DNA from: CAYYYP01 sp964475985
Lineage (GTDB): Bacteria; Bdellovibrionota; UBA1018; CAYHWW01
Assembly: GCA_964475985.1 (NCBI GenBank)
Contig: CAYYYP010000015.1
Coordinates: forward strand, 1-64,000
Reading direction: 5' to 3'
DNA length: 64,000 nucleotides
Position numbers and translations under genes: made by a program. Shown here in pieces: positions 36,359-44,508 of this stretch. Under the pieces are notes generated by a model. The model ran no database searches. It was not told the origin of the DNA and worked only from the letters and a program-made list of their open reading frames with translations. Every line of letters starts with the position of its first letter. The stretch's first letter is position 1.

Positions 36359-37973
36359 GCCTGAATCTGTAACGGGAAATGAACTGCCTAAGGAATTTTC
36401 GTGGCGCAGTCGGGAAAAACTTTGGAAAGAGTTGACGTCAGCTGCGCAAGCCCAAACAATTCCTATTTATGATGCGGTAATTGTTGGTGGCGGAATAGTT
36501 GGGGTAGGGGTGGCTCGCGAACTTACCCTTCGGGGAAAATCGGTGCTCCTCGTTGAAAAAAATGATTTTGCTTCCGGCACCTCTAGCCGATCCAGTAAGT
36601 TGATCCATGGCGGGCTTCGTTATTTAGAAATGTTTGATTTTGGTTTGGTGTTTGAATCCCTATCGGAGCGCCACTGGCTGTTGAAGACGCATCCCCACTT
36701 GGTGGAGCCACTTGAGTTCGTCTTACCGAGTTTTAAAAAAGGATTTGTTTCAAGCAAGGCCCGCAGTTCAACTTTGCTCGGCCTGGGACTTTGGGCCTAC
36801 GACGCGTTAGCCCTTTTTCGAACGCCTTTTTTTCATGGCTGGCATTCCGCCAAAAAACTTGCCGAGAAATTTCCGGGAATGACGGACCAAGGTTTGCGTG
36901 GCGGATATTACTACGCTGACGCCATGATGATGGATGATGAATTAGTTTTAGAGTGCGCTGCGGCCGCCCACGCCAGGGGGGCCCAGCTTCTCAATTATGT
37001 TGCAGCAACCAAGATTTCTAGGCGAACCCATAGTCCCGACATTAAGCTAGACGCCCCGTTTCAGGTGCAACTGCAAAACCGACTTGGTGATGTGCCGAAT
37101 GAATCTGCGGAAGTTTTGGCGCGAGAAGTGCTCGTTTGTGTGGGGCCATGGACTTCCCATATGGATTCCATCATTGAAGGCGGTTCCGGCAAAAAACTTA
37201 AACCTAGTCGCGGCACACATCTTATTTTTCCATGGGAAAAACTTCCGGTGGACTCCTGCTTAGTGATGTACGCCGATGACGGGCGACTCATCTTCACCAT
37301 CCCCAGAAAAGATTTTGGAATTGACCAAAGATTTGTGATCGTGGGTACCACCGACGCTCCCGATATCCACGATCCTGGTGCGGTACGCAGCCAGGCCGAG
37401 GATATTGAGTACCTTTTTACTGTTTTAAAAAGGTACTTCCCAAAACTGACCCTCACTAAAGACGACGTGCTCATGAGTTATTCCGGAATTAGGCCTCTGC
37501 TTGATGATGGTGAAAAGGCCGAAGCAAAGGTTTCCCGTGAGCATGAAATCTGGCGGAACTCAGCCGGCGTTGTGTTCATGGCTGGTGGTAAATATACGAC
37601 GTTTAGAAAAATCTCAGAAGAGATTGCCGACTTCGCATTCCCGGGCACGCATCCCTACTACATAAATAAGGACAATGATTCTAAGGCCCCGCTTTCTGAT
37701 CCGCTTTCCTATAATGCAAGGCAGAGTGGCCCTAAGTTATGGGGCGCCTTTAGCGAAGGATGGGTTCACTGGAAGTTACGCCATCATATGCCCGTAACCC
37801 TTGAAGACGTGATTTTTAGGCGAACGCCTTTTTGGTTTCAGGGACGGGAGCTTTCGGATGAAGTCCTGTCAAGGACAGCAAAAATCTGCGCCACCGCCTT
37901 TAGCTGGTCGGTTGAAAAAACCGAATCTGAAATCGCCCTCGTTAAAAATAAGCTAAGCGGTCGCGGCTTTTAG
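36345..37973 (+). CDS. glpD: FAD-dependent glycerol-3-phosphate dehydrogenase
   Basis: A 542-residue enzyme. The FAD-binding GxGxxG is AVIVGGGIVGVGVARELTLR, and the GlpD signatures are SGTSSRSSKLIHGGLRYLE and SYSGIRPL. It oxidises sn-glycerol-3-phosphate to dihydroxyacetone phosphate at the inner membrane and feeds electrons to quinone. The ATG at 36345 lies inside the end of aspS (14-base overlap), so translational coupling is likely. The gene is followed by a hairpin. Confidence 0.93.
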   Translation: MSFPEPESVTGNELPKEFSWRSREKLWKELTSAAQAQTIPIYDAVIVGGGIVGVGVARELTLRGKSVLLVEKNDFASGTSSRSSKLIHGGLRYLEMFDFGLVFESLSERHWLLKTHPHLVEPLEFVLPSFKKGFVSSKARSSTLLGLGLWAYDALALFRTPFFHGWHSAKKLAEKFPGMTDQGLRGGYYYADAMMMDDELVLECAAAAHARGAQLLNYVAATKISRRTHSPDIKLDAPFQVQLQNRLGDVPNESAEVLAREVLVCVGPWTSHMDSIIEGGSGKKLKPSRGTHLIFPWEKLPVDSCLVMYADDGRLIFTIPRKDFGIDQRFVIVGTTDAPDIHDPGAVRSQAEDIEYLFTVLKRYFPKLTLTKDDVLMSYSGIRPLLDDGEKAEAKVSREHEIWRNSAGVVFMAGGKYTTFRKISEEIADFAFPGTHPYYINKDNDSKAPLSDPLSYNARQSGPKLWGAFSEGWVHWKLRHHMPVTLEDVIFRRTPFWFQGRELSDEVLSRTAKICATAFSWSVEKTESEIALVKNKLSGRGF

Positions 37974-37989
37974 GATTAAATAAAGCAAA

Positions 37990-38022
37990 ACCCCCTAAGC
38001 TGCGCAAAACAGAATAGGGGGT
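37990..38022 (-). terminator. Rho-independent terminator between convergent glpD and VWA gene
   Basis: ACCCCCTA (37990-37997) pairs with TAGGGGGT (38015-38022). Read leftward the stem is followed by TTTTGCTTTA, so it best serves the VWA gene at 38077; it may also stop glpD. Confidence 0.65.
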
Positions 38023-38076
38023 AAATGTCGCTGCAAATGATTTATATTTATCAAATCATTTCTTAGTTTTTACAAA

Positions 38077-41000
38077 TTACTGATTTTGGGCCGGTGCTGC
38101 GGCTGCATCCTGAGCTTCATCATCCGTGAACGTCATGTCAGAGGTTCCTTGAGCGGGCTCACCTGACGCGTCGTCTGGCGTTTCTATTTCGTCAGATTCG
38201 ACATCGCCGGAAACCGCTGGAGCCGGAGCTGGCGCTGGCGCAGGTCTTACGGCAGCTGCCGGTGCACTTTGACTTGTCGGAGCGGTTGATCTGGGTGCTG
38301 CGGGAGCTGGTGCTGATGCAGGTGCCTGGCGAGTAGGTGCAGGAGCCGCTTGAGGAGTGGTTCGCGGTGTCGGCCTGGTTGCGGCACCTTGGTTCGGGGA
38401 TGAACCATAGGTGAGGGGCATTCTGCCTTCACGGAAGTCGTTCATCCGTTGTTGCTCTTGGTTATTGCGCTCTTGTCTTTGTTGCTCAAGTCTTCTGATG
38501 AGTTGTTGATAACGCTCTTCCGTCGTCAAACCACCTTCATCATCAGAGCTACGATCACCGGCTCTGAATTGTTGTAACAATTCTTGGAATCGGCGTTCTT
38601 CTGCCGACTGCCGAGCGCGTTCCACTTGTTCCGCTAAAGTTCCGGGAGCGCTCGTGGCCTGGCCTACACTTAAGCCATCGACGCTGGCTGCTTCCACGGG
38701 ACCAAGGCTTGATCGTGGTGGGGCAATCACTACACTTTGTGGTCCGAATAAAGGCGCCAATCGACCTCCTGTTGATACATCCGAAGTCGTAGCAGTTTCA
38801 GCCGAAGTTGGAGTTGCGGTATCCGTAGACGTCGCAGTGCTTGTGGAGGTTGCGGTCGTGGTAGGCGCAGCTTGTTCAGCAAGATTACAGCCGGCAAACA
38901 TAGAAGTTAACCTACGGTCGATCACCGTAAAGATCGCTTCCCTGACTAACGGGTAAGTGTAATTCGCTACGGTAATTCCGAGGTAACGAGCAATGGCGCT
39001 ATTATGATTTCTTTCATCGGCGGCCATGGTTGCAACCATGACTTCATTCATGTAGCGGCGATTCTCGTTATAACGACCGCGACATTCCTCGCGCGCCTGG
39101 GTAAAAGCTTCCTCCGTCGGTTCTTCGCCCGCCGTAGGTCTGCTTGTTTTAAAAATATCCGGCACTCGATTATCGAGGCTAAGTAGTCTTAAGAGAAGAG
39201 GGGTTGGCGCATTTTCCACATAAGCGTGGGTCAACGAATCAAGGGTGATGGCGTTTAACCGGCTCATGATGAAACTTCGTTGAACGCTAGCGCTCAATTG
39301 CACAGGAGGCGGACCTTCCGAAGTGACGATGTCAGCCCTAGCTTCAACCCAAGCTAAAAACTCATCGGCAAATGCAGAGTTAGGCACGCTAGGCGCAGCG
39401 AGGGCAGTAGGATTTGCTACATTTTGCTGAGCGTTCGCAATGCGTGTACGTTCCTGAACCGTTAAACCATTGACGTAGTAAGCCAATCGCTGACTCAGCT
39501 CACTAGGCAAGATATCCGAGCTCGGCGCGTCGGGGCGTTCGTAATTATCCATGGTCTCAAAGTCAGGTAAGGTCACACCTTGAGCTATATAAAAAACATT
39601 TATAGTAGTTTCACGGCTCGGGTCCAGAGCAGTCGGCTCAACATACACAATATTCTGCATGTTCCCTTGACGGTATTGCGAAGCCGGAAGTGGTTGACCA
39701 TTCACGTGTACCGCAAAAATTTGGCGCGGGACCGATGCTAGTCTAACGGGGCGAGGCCTGGTCGGACGAATCAATTCACCAATACGCTCGACGAGTCCGG
39801 TACGAATGCGGTCAATATTAATCTCTTGTTGGGTCGGACTACGGCCACCCAAAACAAAGCCTTGCGGTTCCGTAGGCGTCGCGGCAGGCGTGCTTACAGG
39901 TGCGGTAACCAGACGGTAGAGATCAAAATAATCGCCCGAAGTATTTTGGGCAATATAAGCAAGTAAGCCCGTATTTGGCGTTCCCGGTGCACGAGTTGCA
40001 ACTAGAGTCGACGAACCCTTGGTTAAGGTTTGGAAAAACTCTAGATACCTGTTGGCGTCCCTAGGGTCGGCCGGAGCGCCCGGAGTTCTTACAAAACGGC
40101 TGCTATCCGTTTCATCTCCAAGAACTAGCATGAGAAGGTCCGCTCGATCACGCACCTGACTACCTAAATGTTCGCGCATCGACTGTAAGTACTCTTCATC
40201 GGAGCTAGCTGGTACGTTAATGGGCGTAGCGGGAGCTTGAGCGCCAGCGGGAAAGTAACTTGAAAAGTATTCAACGGTAGAAGCATCCGCTACTTCCTGG
40301 CTGTAGAAGAAACGTTGAGTACCGATGGCTTGATTTTGAAATTCAGGATTTTGTACATCCAAGTTTCGCATCAAATTTTCGGCGCGATTTTGGGTCATAA
40401 GAATCATATGACTCTCACGATTTAGGTTGCGTGTGCTTTCAACGATTTGTGGGAAAACATCATCTACAACTCGCTGTCCTGCATGATACATACTTCCAGA
40501 ATTATCCATCACCACCGCAATGTCGATTCCCGCAAACGCCGCATGGTCTTGCATGGAAACTGGCACAAAGCATTGACGGTTTGTGGAGTCTTGATAGGAA
40601 AATCTATAACGGCCTTGATTCATGCCTTCCATTCGTTTTGCAAGGGAGCATGAATTGATGTGTCTACCTAAAATAACGGTGGGGGCGGGCCGAGTAGGGG
40701 TTGTTTCGCTAGGGGCACCTACTGCCGCTGCCGATCTCACGGCAGTTAAAATTTCTGCCTGAAAGGCTTCGTTAAAAAGCCTAGTATTTCGGCCTAAGCT
40801 TCTTAGGCGAGCAACTCGTTGAGTTTCATCTAATGCTCTAAGGTCGCTCAAAAGACGACGTCCCGCTTCGGAAGCGCCGCGGGCGATCTCCGAGACGGTG
40901 GTCGATGACTGCTCGCACTCCATAAGGAAATCTAAGTCCGTAGGAATAATACAAGGGTTAAGGCAGTGAAGCGTGGCTTTATAGGCGATTGTAAGCGCAT

Positions 41001-42144
41001 CAATGTCTGCCGAAGGATTAAGATAAAAACTTCTAAGAACAGGAATTAGGTGTTCCTCTTGGCAACCCACGTCGGCATTCCGGCCACTCCTAGTGAACGG
41101 CAAATTCAACTCAGGTAATGTACCCTGAACCAATTCAGGATTAAAAACCATATCCCGGCCCTGTTCTCTGACAACGGCGGATCCTACTACCGTGCCGGTA
41201 TCCGTAGATGTCGAGAGTGATTCTTCGGGGTTTGAGCCCGTTGATAGCGGACGCTGGCCTCCGGCTATGGAAGGAGGAACCGCGCTACGTACTTGAGGTG
41301 GGGTCTGCTGGGCTCTTTCCGCGCGGTCGGCTAGTGGAACCACGGGTTGGGCCGGTGTAGCGGGAGTCGCTGGAACTGGTTGGGCAGCTTGATCGGGGCG
41401 TCGGCAACCGCCGGGCTGGCTTGCGCAATCTAAAAAATGAGGATCATTTTCAAATGTACTGTCTAGTGCATCTAATTCTTCGTCCGTACCAAAGGAAATT
41501 GCGCTAAGGCGTCCGGAACGAATTGGAGTAAAGGTCGTGGTGGTTACCGCGGTCTCAGAGCCGGTTGCTGAACTTGTTACCGATGCGGCTGGAGCAGGAG
41601 TTGGTGTTGGAATTGGCGCTGCAGCTGGAGCAGGGGCTGCAACTACGGGTCTAGCGGGAGGAGTGACCGGGCGGGCGGGTGCAGCGGGCCTAGCAACGGT
41701 TGCTGGTCTGCTTGGTGTCGAGGCCGCAGGACGAGTAGGGGTTGCAGGCCTTGGAGCAACTGCTGGTCTAGCAGCTGGACGTGGAGCAGCGGCAGGGGCG
41801 GCCGGGCGAGCTGGCGCCGCAGCTCTTGTGGGTGCGGCTGGCCGAGCAGGAGCCGCTGGTCTCGCGGGTGCGGCCGGTCTTGTTGGCGTTATAAGGCTTG
41901 AAATTGGAATGGGCCTGCCATTCGCAGGCTGCGCTGGTCTAGTGCCCGTCGGCCGAGGTTGGGCAAGGGCTAAGCTTGAAAGAACCTCGGTGAGAATCAG
42001 GGAAGTGAGCAGGGTAGTACCTATAAGGGAGGTCAACCTGCTGGAAAAACTTTTTGAGCCTGTGTTTGCTTTCACATTGGAGTTACGGCCTGGTTTTTTC
42101 CCGCTCGTCACTCCCAACTTATTTTCAGCTTTTTGCGTGTGCAT
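38077..42144 (-). CDS. Exported von Willebrand A-domain protein with Pro/Ala-rich arms
   Basis: The 1355-residue protein has a long charged n-region and hydrophobic signal (SLIGTTLLTSLILTEVLSSL, cleavage near ALAQP). Residues about 60-190 are Pro/Ala/Arg repeats (AAPARPAAPTR-like). A VWA domain begins at about residue 540 with an intact MIDAS (DNSGSM). About 700-1000 is a likely beta-rich body. The C-terminal 250 residues hold a Gln/Glu/Arg coiled coil and a Pro/Ala tail. VWA domains bind metal-dependent ligands. AAAGGA lies 6 bases before the ATG, and a 5+5 hairpin lies just upstream of that. It is divergent from the collagen-like lipoprotein. Confidence 0.8.
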   Translation of the reverse strand: MHTQKAENKLGVTSGKKPGRNSNVKANTGSKSFSSRLTSLIGTTLLTSLILTEVLSSLALAQPRPTGTRPAQPANGRPIPISSLITPTRPAAPARPAAPARPAAPTRAAAPARPAAPAAAPRPAARPAVAPRPATPTRPAASTPSRPATVARPAAPARPVTPPARPVVAAPAPAAAPIPTPTPAPAASVTSSATGSETAVTTTTFTPIRSGRLSAISFGTDEELDALDSTFENDPHFLDCASQPGGCRRPDQAAQPVPATPATPAQPVVPLADRAERAQQTPPQVRSAVPPSIAGGQRPLSTGSNPEESLSTSTDTGTVVGSAVVREQGRDMVFNPELVQGTLPELNLPFTRSGRNADVGCQEEHLIPVLRSFYLNPSADIDALTIAYKATLHCLNPCIIPTDLDFLMECEQSSTTVSEIARGASEAGRRLLSDLRALDETQRVARLRSLGRNTRLFNEAFQAEILTAVRSAAAVGAPSETTPTRPAPTVILGRHINSCSLAKRMEGMNQGRYRFSYQDSTNRQCFVPVSMQDHAAFAGIDIAVVMDNSGSMYHAGQRVVDDVFPQIVESTRNLNRESHMILMTQNRAENLMRNLDVQNPEFQNQAIGTQRFFYSQEVADASTVEYFSSYFPAGAQAPATPINVPASSDEEYLQSMREHLGSQVRDRADLLMLVLGDETDSSRFVRTPGAPADPRDANRYLEFFQTLTKGSSTLVATRAPGTPNTGLLAYIAQNTSGDYFDLYRLVTAPVSTPAATPTEPQGFVLGGRSPTQQEINIDRIRTGLVERIGELIRPTRPRPVRLASVPRQIFAVHVNGQPLPASQYRQGNMQNIVYVEPTALDPSRETTINVFYIAQGVTLPDFETMDNYERPDAPSSDILPSELSQRLAYYVNGLTVQERTRIANAQQNVANPTALAAPSVPNSAFADEFLAWVEARADIVTSEGPPPVQLSASVQRSFIMSRLNAITLDSLTHAYVENAPTPLLLRLLSLDNRVPDIFKTSRPTAGEEPTEEAFTQAREECRGRYNENRRYMNEVMVATMAADERNHNSAIARYLGITVANYTYPLVREAIFTVIDRRLTSMFAGCNLAEQAAPTTTATSTSTATSTDTATPTSAETATTSDVSTGGRLAPLFGPQSVVIAPPRSSLGPVEAASVDGLSVGQATSAPGTLAEQVERARQSAEERRFQELLQQFRAGDRSSDDEGGLTTEERYQQLIRRLEQQRQERNNQEQQRMNDFREGRMPLTYGSSPNQGAATRPTPRTTPQAAPAPTRQAPASAPAPAAPRSTAPTSQSAPAAAVRPAPAPAPAPAVSGDVESDEIETPDDASGEPAQGTSDMTFTDDEAQDAAAAPAQNQ

Positions 42145-42220
42145 GACAGTCCTTTCGCATGTTTTTGCATGCTTTGAGATCTTGGAGTGCCCGCACTAAA
42201 CGGGCCCTAAAGACCGACGA

Positions 42221-42249
42221 AGAATAACATGATGAAAGCAATGCATCAA
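42221..42249 (-). promoter_or_regulatory. Promoter of the VWA gene
   Basis: On the minus strand TTGATG (42249-42244), 17 bases and TATTCT (42226-42221). The leader would be about 75 bases and contains a GCCCG/CGGGC hairpin (42189-42205). Confidence 0.5.
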
Positions 42250-42444
42250 GTCATTTCATAAAAAATATTTAGTTTTATTTTCGAATGACGTCCCTAAATA
42301 TAAAACGAAAAAATTTTGTTCAGTTGATCAAACCTCAACAAAAATGTCTAAAAAATAGGCAAAAATTCAAATTATAATTTTATCGCTGATTTATCGACTT
42401 TAGAGATCAGTTTTCAAACTAAATAAAAAAAATTTATAAACATG

Positions 42445-42474
42445 TTGATTTATCAAAATCGCTTGTGGTATTAT
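42445..42474 (+). promoter_or_regulatory. Promoter of the collagen-like lipoprotein gene
   Basis: TTGATT (42445-42450), 18 bases and TATTAT (42469-42474), with an extended -10 TGG at 42466-42468. It would give a leader of about 160 bases before the ATG at 42644. The 42145-42592 gap is otherwise AT-rich and has no gene. Confidence 0.55.
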
Positions 42475-42643
42475 CCGCACCGATCTGTGACGAAATACTG
42501 CAAAGCTTTTGGCGATTGAAATAAAAACCCTCCTAAGCTAAGCACGAAAATCACAGAAAATAACGCGATACGTCGAAAAATTTTAAGCACAGTTGTCCGT
42601 AAGAATCCCAATTCCCCCGAACTTAATGAAGGAGCCGAGAAAA

Positions 42644-44344
42644 ATGAAAACCACGGTGAAACCAGTAGATGTGAAAATAACTCATAAGAAGATAGCGAGT
42701 GCCCTAGCCCGCCTTGAATCTAAAGGGCATAGCTTTTTAGTAACCGGCACCGTCCTTCTTTGCGCCTTTCAATTTGCCGCTTGCGGGAAAGGTAGGGCCG
42801 TAACTGCCGGTGGTGAAGAAGTAAGCACCTCTCCTTCCGTTCAAGGCTCTACTCAGCTGGTTCAGGGTGAACGTGGCGGGCGGGGTGATGACGGAGCTCC
42901 TGGTCATAGTCCAAGTCGAGCCGAAGTCGTTATCGGAATGTGCGTTGAAGACGGTATGTCCGAAGCAGATGCAACTGGCCCCGATGGACGTCCCAGCGAA
43001 GCTTGCCGAAACAGCTTTCATGGGGCCGCAGGCGGAATCGGTAATACTGGTCCCGCAGGCCCTGCTGGTCCAGCCGGACCTAGCTTGTCTCGGTCCCAAA
43101 CCATTATCGCACTTTGTATGGAAGACGGAATGTCTGAGGCCGACGCAACGGCTCCAGATGGCCGTCCCACCGAAGCATGTCGCAATAGTTTCCACGGTGC
43201 CGCTGGAGCTGATGGTGCTGCAGGCAGCGCAGGTGCTGCCGGCCATAGCCCCTCCCGATCAGAAGTCATCATTGGAATGTGCGTAGAAAATGGAATGTCC
43301 GAAGCAGACGCCACTGGCGCCGAAGGCCGTCCTAGTGAAGCTTGCCGTAATAGTTTCCGCGGTCCAGGCACCTCTGCCGAAGAAAGACGCCGTGAACTCA
43401 GTATGGCACTTTGCGGCCGTCCTGAAGCATTAAATGCTGAAGGTGTAGCCGATGACCGATGTGTGGATGAGCGCATCCGCGGTCGAAACGGAACTAGCGG
43501 TGCAATTCTCCAATCCTGCGAAATTCAACGTTATCACCATGTATTTGAAGCAACCCCAATTCCTGCGGCTCAGCTGGCGGATTACCGTGCCCATAACGGT
43601 GCAAGCTCCACTGACGCAAGATTGTCGCTGCCTTACCATATGCGAGAAGAAGGAAATGCGCGTAACACCGCTCGTCTTACCATCGCAAATTACCATGACT
43701 CCGTTACTGGCGCGCCATCCAACATGATGACCGTCTTTGATGTGCCTATCAGTAACTTGCCTGGGCTTGATGAAACGCCAAGTAACTTCAACCTTGTCCT
43801 AAGGATGCAAGTGGAAAAACATATCAACACTCGTAACGTTCAAAACAACGACACGACCGAGTCTGTATGTTTGGGCACAAGTCTGCGTAACTGTTCTGGA
43901 GCACCCATGGGGCAACATACCGCTACTACGGCAACTGCTTCAAATTTTGGTAACTTGCTTCCTAGAACTGGTGCATATAACTTCTTGAACAACATCTTTG
44001 GTGAATGGATCAATCAAGCCTTCTTAGGTGGAAATCCTGCGGAAGCTGCGCCTGCGGCATCCAATGGCGTCCAACCGCTTCGTAGAGAGTTTGTTGGTTC
44101 CATGGCTGAAGTGTTTGCTGCTCAAGGCTCAAGCCTCAGTCAGGATCAACTCAGGAACCTACTGTACCCAAGTGCAGGAGATACCGGTAACACTTTAAGG
44201 TTCGTTGCCTCCGATGACTTAAGTGTCATCTCGGCTTCGGTCGAAGTGAGTTTCCGCCACGTGAGCTGCCCTCAAGGCGCCAACCGAAGCTTGCCTCCGG
44301 TTGATCGCGCGGCTGAACAAGAAACTGCTACTCCTCAGCCTTAA
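42644..44344 (+). CDS. Collagen-like lipoprotein with tandem Cys-bearing repeats
   Basis: From the ATG at 42644 (AAGGAG 9 bases upstream; longer TTG/ATG starts are less likely) the product has 566 residues. A long n-region leads to the lipobox FAAC (about residue 47). Residues about 78-285 alternate collagen-like Gly-X-Y stretches (GPAGPAGPAGP, GAAGADGAAGSAGAAG) with three copies of a unit of about 40 residues, IGMCVEDGMSEADAT ... RPSEACRNSF, and a fourth decayed copy (LSMALCGRPEALNAEGVADD). Each unit carries two cysteines. The C-terminal 300 residues are probably a globular beta domain with four cysteines. Probably surface-exposed and fibre-like. It lies in a surface-protein cluster with the VWA and OmpA-like genes. 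Confidence 0.8.
   Translation: MKTTVKPVDVKITHKKIASALARLESKGHSFLVTGTVLLCAFQFAACGKGRAVTAGGEEVSTSPSVQGSTQLVQGERGGRGDDGAPGHSPSRAEVVIGMCVEDGMSEADATGPDGRPSEACRNSFHGAAGGIGNTGPAGPAGPAGPSLSRSQTIIALCMEDGMSEADATAPDGRPTEACRNSFHGAAGADGAAGSAGAAGHSPSRSEVIIGMCVENGMSEADATGAEGRPSEACRNSFRGPGTSAEERRRELSMALCGRPEALNAEGVADDRCVDERIRGRNGTSGAILQSCEIQRYHHVFEATPIPAAQLADYRAHNGASSTDARLSLPYHMREEGNARNTARLTIANYHDSVTGAPSNMMTVFDVPISNLPGLDETPSNFNLVLRMQVEKHINTRNVQNNDTTESVCLGTSLRNCSGAPMGQHTATTATASNFGNLLPRTGAYNFLNNIFGEWINQAFLGGNPAEAAPAASNGVQPLRREFVGSMAEVFAAQGSSLSQDQLRNLLYPSAGDTGNTLRFVASDDLSVISASVEVSFRHVSCPQGANRSLPPVDRAAEQETATPQP
42908..43367 (+). repeat. Tandem coding repeat in the collagen-like gene
   Basis: Three copies start at 42908, 43082 and 43247 (periods 174 and 165 bases). 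Synonymous differences between copies are frequent while the protein is nearly constant, so the copies are old and selected. A decayed fourth copy follows at about 43390-43480. Confidence 0.85.
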
Positions 44345-44369
44345 CCGTACCTATCATTCATAGAAATAG

Positions 44370-44430
44370 TTTGGCCCGGGTTGGCTCAGTCTCTTTAGAG
44401 ATTGACCGGCTCGGGCCAAATGCATTTTAG
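44370..44430 (+). terminator. Long hairpin after the collagen-like gene
   Basis: TTTGGCCCG (44370-44378) pairs with CGGGCCAAA (44422-44430), and TCAGTCTCT pairs with AGAGATTGA inside it. There is no clear T run on either side, so it may also be an mRNA-stabilising 3' end. Confidence 0.55.
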
Positions 44431-44508
44431 GATGGCATTAAAAAATCGGGCATGACAAAGTCCTGACCTTGAGTTTGACTATGCATAATAACGCTCAAAA
44501 CAGGAGAT

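Noticed and set aside
41537..42199. A 220-residue plus-strand frame rich in Gly/Ala/Val.
   Set aside because: It is the antisense reading of the Pro/Ala/Arg-rich arm of the VWA gene. GC-rich low-complexity DNA keeps several frames open, and it has no ribosome binding site.
42523..42545. ACCCTCCTAAGCTAAGC resembles the ACCCCCTAAGCTGCGC arm of the 37990 terminator.
   Set aside because: The 42523 copy has no complementary arm nearby, so it does not form a terminator. Shared sequence may be chance.
42904..43367. Regularly spaced repeats of about 170 bases, at first CRISPR-like.
   Set aside because: The repeats are in-frame coding units differing by synonymous changes, with collagen-like codons between them. 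No spacer-like unique sequence or cas gene exists.
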